Source: Pseudomonadota bacterium
GTDB lineage: Bacteria; Pseudomonadota; Alphaproteobacteria; Rhizobiales; Xanthobacteraceae
DNA: 21,034 bases
Assembly (NCBI GenBank): GCA_023404675.1
Contig: JAEYAW010000002.1
Span: 1 to 21,034, forward strand
Direction of reading: 5' to 3'
Part shown: positions 1 through 7,708 of the stretch, piece by piece
How the letters are laid out: each line of letters opens with the position of its first letter
How positions within the stretch are numbered: position 1 is the first letter of the stretch
Made by a program: the position numbers and the translations under genes
Notes under the pieces: generated by a model
Told to the model about the DNA's origin: nothing
Seen by the model: only the letters and a program-made list of their open reading frames with translations
Database searches by the model: none

Positions 1-2
1 GT

Positions 3-1526
3 GTAGTGCGGCGACCAGACTCGCGGCGCGAAGATGCCCTGGCCCGGCCGCTGGATCGGCGTCTTATAGACCTGCGTGGTCTCACCAAGCATTTTGGAAA
101 CGAAGTCCGAAGTCTCAAGATCGTTGATCTGGATGAACAGCTTGATCTGCGAGCCAGAGACTGTGGTGATGCGGGTGTTCTTGCCGTAAAGCTCGTCGAG
201 CTGCGCGAGGTCCTGCATGACGATTGCCATCCGGAAGCCATATCCGGCGCTGATCGTGATCTTGGAAATCAGCGAATCCATTCGGCCGACGTGATAGAAC
301 TCGTCGAGCATCAGCAGAACCTGATGCGGCTCGTCGTCGCCGGGAATCTTGACCATTAGAAGGTCGTGGATTTGCTGGAACAAGATGCGAATGAGCGGCC
401 GGAAGATTGAAAGCTCGGCGATCGTGCATCCGATGAAGATTGTCATCGGCGTGCGCCGCAGCTCCCGGATGTCGAAGTCCGAGGTTTCCGTCGCGGCCGA
501 GATGAGACCGTTGTTCCAAAGGCTCATCGCCATGTTGACGTTGAAGACCGCGCTGTTGCGCGTCTCCGGCTCGAGCGCGATGTATTGATTGAAGCTGTCG
601 ACCACCCATGTCGGCAGATTTTGTCGCTCGGTGCGGACGATGGCCCGCAGCACCGTCGAGATGTCCTTCCCGGTGGTCGTCATACGGGCCACCGTGCGCA
701 TGTGCTGAGCGCCCTCGATCAGCGGCGAGGAAAGCACATAGCCGATCAGGGCGGAGAGCAAGAGCCGACCGGCGCCGGCCCAAGTGTCGTCGGCCTTTTC
801 TGGAATGACGAAGGAGGCGACCACGAGACAGTCGGTAGCCATGCGCTCGTCGCGGCGCACGAAGTCGAGAGGATTGTAGCGGTGTGTGTCGTTCGATCCC
901 GGCGAGAACATGAAAACCTTATTGCCCATCGCCGTGCGATGGTTGGCGAGGGCCTCGAAGTTCTCGCGCTTCGGGTCGAAGAAGACTGCCGAACCTTGCC
1001 ACACATAACCATTGGGCAGGACGAAGCCCGTCCCTTTGCCGGACCGCGATGGTCCGACCACGAGGATATGCGCAGGTTCGTCGGAACGGATGGTGACACC
1101 ACTGAGCAATCCGAGGACGATTCCACGTTTGCTGGTCAAACCCCGCTTCGCCGCTTCCATCAGATTGCCGAAGCGAGCCGCTCCGTACGGCATCTGTCGA
1201 CGGTTGATGTAGGCGAAGAGCGCGCCGGCGAGGCCAAGGGCGACCACTGCGGCGGCGGCGTATCCGGCACGGATGAGTGCCTCGGCGCGCGTCGGCGGAT
1301 AGACCAGCCGCTCATAAAAATGGCGCCATGCCACCAGAAAAAAGTCGGCGGAGCGGTCGGCATTCTGCATCGCGAACAGCGCCCAGCGGCCGGCGCCCTC
1401 GCTCGGGAACCGGTGGGGCGCCCAGCGCAGCGCGACCACCACCTCATACGCCAGGCTCCAGAACAAGCAGAACGCCAGAAGCACGAGAAGCCCGATGCCA
1501 ATGCGGAATGCGATGATGCGGCTCAT
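3..1526 (-). CDS. virD4: VirD4/TraG-family T4SS coupling protein (partial, runs off left edge)
   Basis: Coupling ATPase that recruits the relaxase-DNA complex to the T4SS channel at the inner membrane. The frame is open for 508 residues from ATG 1526 to the window edge, so the C-terminus is missing. Two N-terminal hydrophobic segments lie at about residues 9-27 and 87-106. Walker A GPSRSGKGT is at 158-166, followed by FFDPK (about 182-186). Walker B LLMLDEF is at 404-410, and the downstream MQDLAQL (about 437-443) is typical of TraG/VirD4. The ATG overlaps the virB11 stop by 4 nt (ATGA), which fixes the start and indicates translational coupling. VirD4 as the last gene after virB11 is a common order in rhizobial elements. 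The family assignment is firm; substrate specificity cannot be read. Confidence 0.96.
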   Translation of the reverse strand, partial: MSRIIAFRIGIGLLVLLAFCLFWSLAYEVVVALRWAPHRFPSEGAGRWALFAMQNADRSADFFLVAWRHFYERLVYPPTRAEALIRAGYAAAAVVALGLAGALFAYINRRQMPYGAARFGNLMEAAKRGLTSKRGIVLGLLSGVTIRSDEPAHILVVGPSRSGKGTGFVLPNGYVWQGSAVFFDPKRENFEALANHRTAMGNKVFMFSPGSNDTHRYNPLDFVRRDERMATDCLVVASFVIPEKADDTWAGAGRLLLSALIGYVLSSPLIEGAQHMRTVARMTTTGKDISTVLRAIVRTERQNLPTWVVDSFNQYIALEPETRNSAVFNVNMAMSLWNNGLISAATETSDFDIRELRRTPMTIFIGCTIAELSIFRPLIRILFQQIHDLLMVKIPGDDEPHQVLLMLDEFYHVGRMDSLISKITISAGYGFRMAIVMQDLAQLDELYGKNTRITTVSGSQIKLFIQINDLETSDFVSKMLGETTQVYKTPIQRPGQGIFAPRVWSPHY

Positions 1527-2560
1527 CGGTCATACCTCGCGGCGTGCTCGCGTCGCCAGTCGGGCATGCGCGAGAAATAGATCTCGGATGTGCCGCGCCA
1601 GCCGCCAACCTTGGTTTGTTGAACCACGATCGGAAGAACGGACTTGATGTACGCGATGATCTCGTCACGCCGCAGACCAAGCCCGGCCTGCATCACCATC
1701 AGCGCCAGCTGTTCGAAGGCGCCGGCCGAACTGTCGGCATGGACCGTCGTGATGCTGCCGGGATGTCCCGTATTGATCGCGCGCAGAAACGAATAGGCTT
1801 CGGCGCCGCGGATCTCGCCGAGAAAAATGCGGTCCGGACGCAGCCGCATGGAAGCCTGCAGGAGCATTTCGACCGTAACTCGCGCTTCGCCCTGGTCCCC
1901 CTTCGAGGCCACCAAGGGAAGGTAGTTCTTCTGGATCGGATTGACCTCACGCGTGTCCTCGATCGTGATGATGCGCTCGTCGGCCGGCACTTCCTTGAGT
2001 ATCGCGTTCAGGAACGTCGTCTTTCCGGAGCTTGTCCCTCCCGAAAGCAGGATCGAATATCGACTGACAACGGCCAGCTTGATAAAGTCCTCGATGCGGC
2101 CTGCGTCGAGATGCTCGCACAGGCGGCGATCGACGTCGGACAAGGCGCCCTCTTCGGCCATCGCGACCTTGTCGAACGATCCCATGCGGCGATAATCGTC
2201 GAGCCGCATCTCCTTGATGACCTGCTTGCGGATGGCAAACGCACCGCCCGAGGTCGTCGCTGGGGGAATGACGCCTTGGAAGCGCTCCCCCGTTGGCAAG
2301 GCCGCGGACAGAAGCGGATGTTCTTCGTTGACGCTTTGCCCCGAATGACCCGCGACGCGCTCGGCCAAGTGGCGGATCGCGTGTTCGCTGAGCGCTGGCA
2401 CCTCGTGCCTTTCCATCGCCGATTGTCCAAACCGTTCGACCCAGACTTCCCCAGGCCCATTGGCGCAGATCTCGACGACCTGATCGTCCTCGAGCCAAGG
2501 TCGGATCGGCTCCAGCGCGCGATCAATGAAGACCGTCAGGCTTCGCGCCACTACGCTCAC
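1523..2560 (-). CDS. virB11: VirB11 traffic ATPase of the T4SS
   Basis: Hexameric cytoplasmic ATPase of the PulE/VirB11 family that powers pilus assembly and substrate transfer. The protein has 345 residues, the usual family length. Walker A GGTSSGKT is at 174-181, the Asp box IITIEDTRE at 197-205, Walker B RIFLGEIRG at 244-252 and the His box NTGHPGSITTVHA at 263-275, in the canonical order. The N-terminal domain (about 1-150) includes the usual NGPGEVWVE segment at 34-42. The start lies 38 nt inside the end of virB10, a long overlap for this operon, and the stop overlaps the virD4 ATG. No key residue is missing. Confidence 0.97.
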   Translation of the reverse strand: MSVVARSLTVFIDRALEPIRPWLEDDQVVEICANGPGEVWVERFGQSAMERHEVPALSEHAIRHLAERVAGHSGQSVNEEHPLLSAALPTGERFQGVIPPATTSGGAFAIRKQVIKEMRLDDYRRMGSFDKVAMAEEGALSDVDRRLCEHLDAGRIEDFIKLAVVSRYSILLSGGTSSGKTTFLNAILKEVPADERIITIEDTREVNPIQKNYLPLVASKGDQGEARVTVEMLLQASMRLRPDRIFLGEIRGAEAYSFLRAINTGHPGSITTVHADSSAGAFEQLALMVMQAGLGLRRDEIIAYIKSVLPIVVQQTKVGGWRGTSEIYFSRMPDWRREHAARYDR

Positions 2561-3869
2561 GCTTCAGCTCCCTGAGGGCTTCCTTGACCGGATCGGGATA
2601 CAATGCCGAGAAATCGAGATCGCGCCGCACGAACACGATGATCCGCGTTCCCTGGTCGAGGTAGATCGTCGGTGGAATGTTGATCGAGTTGCGCAGGGCC
2701 TCCTGAGCGATGTTGGTCAAAGTTTGGGAGATGTTCTGTGCGGCGATCTGACGGGCCTGCAGGGAAAGCTGGTTCTGGTTCACGCCGGTTTGGGTCTGCG
2801 TCACGACGCCGGTCACGGGGTCGGTGGTCGTGATGACCGTGCCGTTGCCATAGCCGTCGGTGTTCTGTCCGTATGCGCTGAGGAATTGTGCTCCCCCGCC
2901 GACCAGCGACAGCACGATCGCCGAGCCGAAGCGCTCGAGATAATGATTGTCGACGAAGCCAGCGTTGCCGGCACGGCCGAGCTCGTCGGCGCCGTTCGAA
3001 CCGAGTTGCACCGACACGCCGTCGGACCGCAACATTCGGGTCCAGACGATAAAGACCCGGGTCTGGCCCTGGGCGATGCCGGACCGATACTCGCCGATCA
3101 GGCGGCTGCCCGATGGAATAAGCACGCGTCGGCCGTCGAACGACCAGACATTCTCGGTCACGACAGCCCGCACCATGCCGGGCAGATCGCTCTGTACGGC
3201 CGTTTCCAGCACGCCGCGGATCAGCGTGCCCTGCGCCACCAGCGCGTCGATGCGGTCGTTCTTTGATGCGCGGGCCACTTCGACCCCTGCGGCGGAGACC
3301 GATGCGAGGAAGCGCCTATTGGGATCGTCTTCGTTGCCTGCCGGACCACGAGGTCCGTCCTCGCCATTCGTAGCGGCGGCCGCCGAGGCGTTGTCAGCGA
3401 TCACCTGTGGCGCGCGCAGCCGCTCCCAGCGCCGTCGCTCTTCCTCCTGGCGTTGCCGCTCGAGCTCCGCGAGCCGCCGCGCCTCGTCATCGTTGGGCGG
3501 TGCCGCGACAAGGGGCGGTTCCGGTGCCGGCGGCGGCGGCAGCGCCAGGGGCGGTGCGACCGGAGGAGCAGGCGGAGCGGGTTCGGGCGGCGCCGGCGGC
3601 ACGACGATCGTGCCCTGATCGGTTTGCGGACGGGGCGTCGAAAGCGACGGCGCCGGAAACTGGGTGGTCGTGAATTCTTCTTTGTCCGGCGTCGTAAACG
3701 TGGGAGTCCGGCGGGCCAGCGATCCGTAGATGAGCCAGGCGGCAATCGCCAGCGCCCCAAGCGGTATGGCGATCTTCAAAAAACCGCCGAGAGCGGTTCG
3801 CCCCCGGGCGACAGAGCTGGCGGCGGCCGCCTCGAGCTCCAGTGAACGATAATCGTCGGCCGTCGGCAT
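2523..3869 (-). CDS. virB10: VirB10/TrbI-family T4SS core protein
   Basis: Core-complex protein that spans both membranes and forms the outer-membrane pore with VirB7 and VirB9. It has 448 residues. A short cytoplasmic N-terminus precedes one transmembrane helix at about 30-50. A very proline-rich stretch (about 91-125) follows, then a charged, probably coiled-coil segment rich in E and R (128-152). The TrbI/VirB10 beta-barrel domain spans about 200-420 and includes GTLIRGVLET, IPSGSRLIGEY and a late NIPPTIYLDQGTRI motif. The ATG follows the virB9 stop by 6 nt with GGAGG upstream. The proline spacer is longer than in many homologues and resembles periplasm-spanning linkers. Confidence 0.96.
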   Translation of the reverse strand: MPTADDYRSLELEAAAASSVARGRTALGGFLKIAIPLGALAIAAWLIYGSLARRTPTFTTPDKEEFTTTQFPAPSLSTPRPQTDQGTIVVPPAPPEPAPPAPPVAPPLALPPPPAPEPPLVAAPPNDDEARRLAELERQRQEEERRRWERLRAPQVIADNASAAAATNGEDGPRGPAGNEDDPNRRFLASVSAAGVEVARASKNDRIDALVAQGTLIRGVLETAVQSDLPGMVRAVVTENVWSFDGRRVLIPSGSRLIGEYRSGIAQGQTRVFIVWTRMLRSDGVSVQLGSNGADELGRAGNAGFVDNHYLERFGSAIVLSLVGGGAQFLSAYGQNTDGYGNGTVITTTDPVTGVVTQTQTGVNQNQLSLQARQIAAQNISQTLTNIAQEALRNSINIPPTIYLDQGTRIIVFVRRDLDFSALYPDPVKEALRELKRERSGAKPDGLH

Positions 3870-3875
3870 GCGCGC

Positions 3876-4676
3876 TCAACCTCCCGAGGCGGTGGCCGCG
3901 CCCACGCGCTGCGGCGCGTAAGGCTCAAGGCCTGTCGGCTCATGCACGTTGGTCAGACGGCGGTTGAAGATGCAGGTCGATTCCTGGCCGTTGCGCAGGG
4001 TCCATTGCGCGGAGACCTTGTCGACGACGACATAGGGTCCCTCTGTCCGGAAATTGACGAGGCTCTCATTGCGATCCGCGTCGACGATGAAGATCGCCGG
4101 TGTCTCGCCCTCGAACCGAAACCAGGTCTTGGTGCCGTCGTCGAAGACGGCGACCGGCTTGTTGGTGGAAGACCCCTTGTAGCCGTAGTTGCTGTTGGCG
4201 TTCGCGATGTTGAGCGCCTTCAAGTTCGGATTGGCGGCGCGCTCCTTGGCTTCGGCAAGCAGCCGGGCGCTGGCTTCGTCATCCGGGAAGCGAAACCGCA
4301 CGGCGTAGATCTGATTCGATGGCGGGCGCGTGTTCGAGCGCAGCAGGAACGAGTAGACTCGCTTGTCGGTCACCACGTTGAGATTGGATTGCGCGTTCTT
4401 CTCCACGGGTTTGATGAAGATGATGTCGCCTTTTCGGTTCGGCTCGACGCGCCAGGCAATGGAATCGCCGAGCGCCAACGTCTCGATCTTTTCGTCAGGC
4501 TGCAGCTGGATCATCGTCGACGTGCCGTAGGTGGCGTCGATTGCGGTGACGTTGTCCCGGCTGTAGACGACGTCGCGCACACGCGGGTCGAGGCGGCCGG
4601 GACGCGGCGTCGATTCGGCAAGCGCCGCGCCCGTCGACAGTAAGAGGGTAAGAAGCGCAAGAGCGGACGGCCGCAT
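3876..4676 (-). CDS. virB9: VirB9/CagX-family T4SS core protein
   Basis: Periplasmic and outer-membrane core component that pairs with VirB7 and VirB10. It has about 266 residues. A signal peptide ends near ALAES at about residue 21. The N-terminal domain carries MIQLQPDEKIETLALGD, typical of VirB9. The C-terminal domain contains YGYKG, a common VirB9 signature, then VFDDGTKTWFRF and a PYVVVDKV strand. The chosen ATG (4676) shares one base with the virB8 stop (TGATG). A GTG one codon upstream (4679) is equally possible and adds one residue. One Cys near the C-terminus could bridge to a VirB7-type lipoprotein, but this is inference. Confidence 0.95.
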   Translation of the reverse strand: MRPSALALLTLLLSTGAALAESTPRPGRLDPRVRDVVYSRDNVTAIDATYGTSTMIQLQPDEKIETLALGDSIAWRVEPNRKGDIIFIKPVEKNAQSNLNVVTDKRVYSFLLRSNTRPPSNQIYAVRFRFPDDEASARLLAEAKERAANPNLKALNIANANSNYGYKGSSTNKPVAVFDDGTKTWFRFEGETPAIFIVDADRNESLVNFRTEGPYVVVDKVSAQWTLRNGQESTCIFNRRLTNVHEPTGLEPYAPQRVGAATASGG

Positions 4677-5389
4677 CACGGCTGCTGCCCCACGCTGCGC
4701 GGAGATGGCGCCGATTCCTGGTCACGCCGATATTCGAGCACCTGGAAGCCCAGCGGATTGTCGAAACGCCATTCGTTGCGCATGGGCGCGGACGTGTAAC
4801 GGAAGCGCACCAGAGAAACCCAGTGCCGAGTCACGATGTTGGTGGCCGACTTTTCGTCGGTGGAGAAGCGGACCAGAGCGGTGCGGTTGTTCGGAAAGGT
4901 CACCGACTTGATGGTGACGCTGACCTCGGTGTTCGTCCCGTAGATCTTCACCGGGTTATTGGGATTGGCGGGCGAGTAAATCTCGGTGAGCTCGCGCGCC
5001 GCGTCTCCGGCGGCGAGGAGTTGGGCGAGATCAAAATTATCCTTCAGCGCCTTCGGATCGTAGGTCTCGCGCGCTTTGATGTAGCGCACGACATTGAACA
5101 TCGTCACCGCCTCGTCCTGCGTCAGCGGTCCCTCCGCGGTCGGTCGCTTGACCTCGACGAACCCCGTCGTTTTGTCGACGACGACCATATAAGGCTCGTA
5201 GGTCTTGAGTGGCACGAGGAGCGCCAGCACGGCGAGCGCGGTGACGGCAACCACGGTCATCACGGTGGCGACGATCCAGGCTAGCGCGCGCGAGTTGCGG
5301 TTGCGCCGGGCGATATCATGCTCCCAGGTTGCGCCGTCGGCATAATAGCGCGGATCAACCCGGTCGGACTGGGTTGTGGTATCCGTCAC
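4676..5389 (-). CDS. virB8: VirB8-family inner-membrane T4SS protein
   Basis: Bitopic inner-membrane assembly factor. The 237-residue protein has a cytoplasmic N-terminus with many charged residues, one transmembrane helix at about 35-61 and a periplasmic NTF2-like domain. Typical VirB8 segments include YEPYMVVVDKTTG soon after the helix, the RETYD pattern at about 112-116, and a late strand with TRHWVSLVRFRYT before NPLGFQVLEYR. It starts with GTG at 5389, overlapping the virB6 stop (GTGA), with a strong GGAGGA ribosome-binding site 8 nt upstream that decides this start. Confidence 0.95.
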   Translation of the reverse strand: MTDTTTQSDRVDPRYYADGATWEHDIARRNRNSRALAWIVATVMTVVAVTALAVLALLVPLKTYEPYMVVVDKTTGFVEVKRPTAEGPLTQDEAVTMFNVVRYIKARETYDPKALKDNFDLAQLLAAGDAARELTEIYSPANPNNPVKIYGTNTEVSVTIKSVTFPNNRTALVRFSTDEKSATNIVTRHWVSLVRFRYTSAPMRNEWRFDNPLGFQVLEYRRDQESAPSPRSVGQQP

Positions 5390-6516
5390 GGTCTTCCTCC
5401 CCCGCTCTGCGCTGGCGGTGCGCCGGAGTTGCGGAGTTGGTCGGCGAGCCGACGGAACTCTGCGGACTGCGTCCAGCTCGCGGCGCGGAGGCCGACGCGC
5501 GCTCTCTGCCGCGCGCCCAGCTCCTCCCGCCGCGACATCGAAGCGGGGTTGAACGGATTGCGGAAGGCGAGGCGCGCTCGGTTGGCGGCCGCCCCCATCC
5601 GGTAGCCGGAGGCCGTGGCCAGGACCGCGCCGAGCCGGGGCGCGAAGATCGGGACGCCACCTGCGATAGCGGCCGCCATGTTATTGATCTGGCTCAGCAG
5701 GAGGATGCCGATGATGGCGAGCAGCACCACCGGTCCGATTGTTGCCCATGTGGCAGACTTGCTGTTGGCGACGCCGTTCAGCGTGTCGATCGATTGCTGG
5801 ATCAGCGAGACATAGAAGGCGAGGAAGGCGTATACGAGCACCTGCACAAGGAAATACTGCGCGAGTGAGCTCATCCAGCCGCTGAAGAACCGCGACGTGA
5901 CGCCGAACAGAAGCAGGATGATGAATAGCGGCGCCAGGGCAAGCAGAAGCCACATGAACATCTTCGACAACACGATCAGGAAGATGGCGAAACCGATCAG
6001 GATCGCCATGACAACGTAGAAAACGGCGGCGAAGATGTAGGGTCCCCAATTGGTAATGCCGGCATTCTGTAGAAACGCCTCGGTCGCGCTATTGGTCGTG
6101 TCCCACATGTTCTGCAAGGCCGACTGGACGGCGTTGACCGAGGTGAGATTGGCCGAGGTGCCGGTATTGTTGGCGGAAGTGACGGCGCTCAGCAGCGCGT
6201 TTCCGATGGCGGAAGGACCGTCATTCAGGATCGCATACACGAAGGTTTGGAATTCTCCCCAGCGGGTCGCCAGGACATAGATCATCATCGCGCGAAAGAG
6301 CCGGAAGGCATGATCCGTCGGGCCGCCGCTGGCCGTGCCCTGCCAGATCCCGACGCCCCAGAAGATTACGTAAAGCGTCAGGAGCAGACCGGCGACGCCG
6401 GTTGTCCCGCCCGATGTCGCCGCGTTCGCCAGGGCCTGATATGCCGTCGAAACGTAATTCTGGCCAAGCTGGTCGACGGATTGCAGTAGCGAAGTGATAT
6501 TGAAATTGTTGGCCAT
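5386..6516 (-). CDS. virB6: VirB6/TrbL-family polytopic inner-membrane T4SS protein
   Basis: Polytopic membrane component of the inner-membrane T4SS complex. The 376-residue protein has hydrophobic segments at about 38-58, 165-185, 187-210, 218-243 and 256-278, with a conserved-looking aromatic and LALAPLFIILLLFG block. The C-terminal 80 residues are hydrophilic and Arg-rich (a cytoplasmic tail). A GAGGAG ribosome-binding site lies 4 nt before ATG 6516. It follows the 65-aa lipoprotein gene by 8 nt and its stop overlaps the GTG of virB8. Hydropathy and position make the call strong; TrbL is the near alternative name. Confidence 0.93.
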   Translation of the reverse strand: MANNFNITSLLQSVDQLGQNYVSTAYQALANAATSGGTTGVAGLLLTLYVIFWGVGIWQGTASGGPTDHAFRLFRAMMIYVLATRWGEFQTFVYAILNDGPSAIGNALLSAVTSANNTGTSANLTSVNAVQSALQNMWDTTNSATEAFLQNAGITNWGPYIFAAVFYVVMAILIGFAIFLIVLSKMFMWLLLALAPLFIILLLFGVTSRFFSGWMSSLAQYFLVQVLVYAFLAFYVSLIQQSIDTLNGVANSKSATWATIGPVVLLAIIGILLLSQINNMAAAIAGGVPIFAPRLGAVLATASGYRMGAAANRARLAFRNPFNPASMSRREELGARQRARVGLRAASWTQSAEFRRLADQLRNSGAPPAQSGGGRP

Positions 6517-6524
6517 CGCGCTCC

Positions 6525-6722
6525 TCAGATCGGCCGCATCGGGCCGCAGGCGTCAACGGCCTCAACCGCGGCTCGAGCGGGCGGCGCCGGAGGGAGCTGC
6601 GCATAGGCCAGCGGCGCGCCGCCCTCGTCGGGTGAACACGGCGCTTTCAGCGGCTTATAGGCACAGCCGCCGAGCGCGAGTGTGAGTAGTGCGCTGGCCA
6701 TGAGGAGCGATACCGATCTCAC
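6525..6722 (-). CDS. Small lipoprotein, VirB7-like or entry-exclusion candidate
   Basis: A 65-residue predicted lipoprotein. A short basic start and hydrophobic stretch (LLMASALLTLALGG) are followed by a lipobox LGGC with Cys at about 19. The mature part is proline- and alanine-rich and holds two further Cys residues. It starts with GTG, overlapping the upstream 63-aa gene stop (GTGA), and no good ribosome-binding site is visible, so translation is probably coupled. Its position between virB5 and virB6 matches the entry-exclusion lipoprotein Eex of the pKM101 type. It is also the only small lipoprotein in the block and so could be the VirB7 partner of VirB9. Sequence alone does not separate the two roles. 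Confidence 0.75.
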   Translation of the reverse strand: MRSVSLLMASALLTLALGGCAYKPLKAPCSPDEGGAPLAYAQLPPAPPARAAVEAVDACGPMRPI

Positions 6723-6910
6723 TGCGGCGGCGCCTTGGGTTTCGTGAATGTCATGGCCCGCGAGGCGGATTCCGCGGCATCGTTCCGGTTGGGGGACGTT
6801 TCAGCGATGCTCGTCGCCGGCCATGAGGATGGACGGAGCGCGTAGCGTCCGACCGCGACGCCCACGGCGAGCGCAACCACGGCTGTCGCGATTATAATGG
6901 CCTTCGACAT
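6719..6910 (-). CDS. 63-aa single-pass membrane protein, TrbK-like entry-exclusion candidate
   Basis: This 63-residue protein has one N-terminal transmembrane segment (about residues 4-24, IIIATAVVALAVGVAVG) and a hydrophilic outer part. Its C-terminal region (AAESASRAMTFTK) closely resembles the C-terminal tail of the VirB5-like protein encoded just upstream (AAESAAARAMKFTQ), suggesting a local duplication or fusion. A G-rich stretch lies immediately before ATG 6910. Its stop overlaps the GTG of the lipoprotein gene. Small one-helix proteins in this position are often annotated as TrbK-type entry-exclusion proteins. That is context only, and no family motif can be claimed. Confidence 0.7.
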   Translation of the reverse strand: MSKAIIIATAVVALAVGVAVGRYALRPSSWPATSIAETSPNRNDAAESASRAMTFTKPKAPPQ

Positions 6911-6952
6911 GGGGGCCCCCAGATGTTGTGTTGCGCCGTCCTGCGCGGCGTG

Positions 6953-6969
6953 CGCGAAAGCTTTTCGCG
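6953..6969 (-). repeat. Perfect 7-bp hairpin between virB5-like gene and 63-aa gene
   Basis: CGCGAAA and TTTCGCG flank a 3-nt loop, 18 nt after the virB5-like stop on the minus strand. No T-run follows, so it is not a classical terminator. It may be an RNA-processing or stabilising hairpin within the operon. Confidence 0.55.
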
Positions 6970-6986
6970 GCTCGCCGCCCGCTCCG

Positions 6987-7697
6987 CTACTGAGTGAATT
7001 TCATGGCGCGCGCCGCGGCCGACTCCGCCGCGATGCGATCGAGATTGGCCTGGTTCGCCGCAGCGGCTGCATTGTTCGCAACCCCGTTCAGTTCATTGAT
7101 CGTCAGGCCGGTCTGAACCTGCACCTGGGTATTCTGATCGATGCTGCCTTTCAGATCCTGCGCTTGGCCGATCTGCTGGCCGCCCTGCTTGAAAGCGCTC
7201 GATCGCTGCTGCACCGCGCTCTGTGTCGAGTTGATGAGCCCCGAGAGCGTAGCGGCGACGTTCACGGAACTCTTGTAAGCCGTGTCCACGGGGTGGCTCT
7301 GGCCGCTGGTGAGACCGGTGATCGTCTGTACGAGCTGCAGGCCATTGATCAGAGTCGACACGATGTTCTGCGAGTTCGAGCCCATGCCGGCGAAAGACAG
7401 CGCCCCGCCCGAGATCACCGATCCGAGGGAGGGCGCCTGCGCCATGGAGAAGCCGCCGCCGAGGGCCATTTGTGCGAGCGTTCCTTGCGCCTGGGACGAG
7501 CGATCGCCCGTCACCGCTTGCAGCGTCTTCTGGGTGAACTGCATGATCTGCTGATCGGCGGTCAGGATCTTCTGGGTGCTGGTTGCGATCTCCTGGGCCT
7601 TTTGCAGGTTGGCGTTGTCGATTACCGGGACTTGCGCCAACGCTGGCGACAATTGGGCGGTCACGATGATGGCGATGAGGGCAAGGATGGTGCGCAT
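6987..7697 (-). CDS. virB5: VirB5-like secreted T4SS pilus-associated protein
   Basis: Predicted minor pilus component, 236 residues. The signal peptide MRTILALIAIIVTAQLSPALA is followed by mature QVPVIDNANLQKAQ, a beginning typical of VirB5/TrbJ proteins. The rest is predicted mostly helical, with many Gln, Ala and Ser residues, as in VirB5. The start is ATG 7697 with GGAGG 6 nt upstream. A longer upstream frame exists, but it overlaps the preceding gene and encodes Arg-rich shadow sequence. The C-terminal tail AAESAAARAMKFTQ recurs in the next gene. Distance to the upstream gene is 11 nt. VirB5 proteins diverge strongly, so the name rests on position, signal peptide and N-terminus. Confidence 0.82.
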   Translation of the reverse strand: MRTILALIAIIVTAQLSPALAQVPVIDNANLQKAQEIATSTQKILTADQQIMQFTQKTLQAVTGDRSSQAQGTLAQMALGGGFSMAQAPSLGSVISGGALSFAGMGSNSQNIVSTLINGLQLVQTITGLTSGQSHPVDTAYKSSVNVAATLSGLINSTQSAVQQRSSAFKQGGQQIGQAQDLKGSIDQNTQVQVQTGLTINELNGVANNAAAAANQANLDRIAAESAAARAMKFTQ

Positions 7698-7708
7698 GAA
7701 AATCCTCC

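Noticed and set aside
585..2575. Two long plus-strand frames (331 and 343 aa) opposite virD4 and virB11
   Set aside because: They are antisense shadows of strongly conserved ATPase genes in GC-rich DNA, and their composition (Arg, His and Asp rich, no motifs) is typical of shadows.
6919..6930. Possible third copy of the AGATGTTGT element
   Set aside because: Only about 9 nt match and the AT-rich part is absent, so chance is likely.
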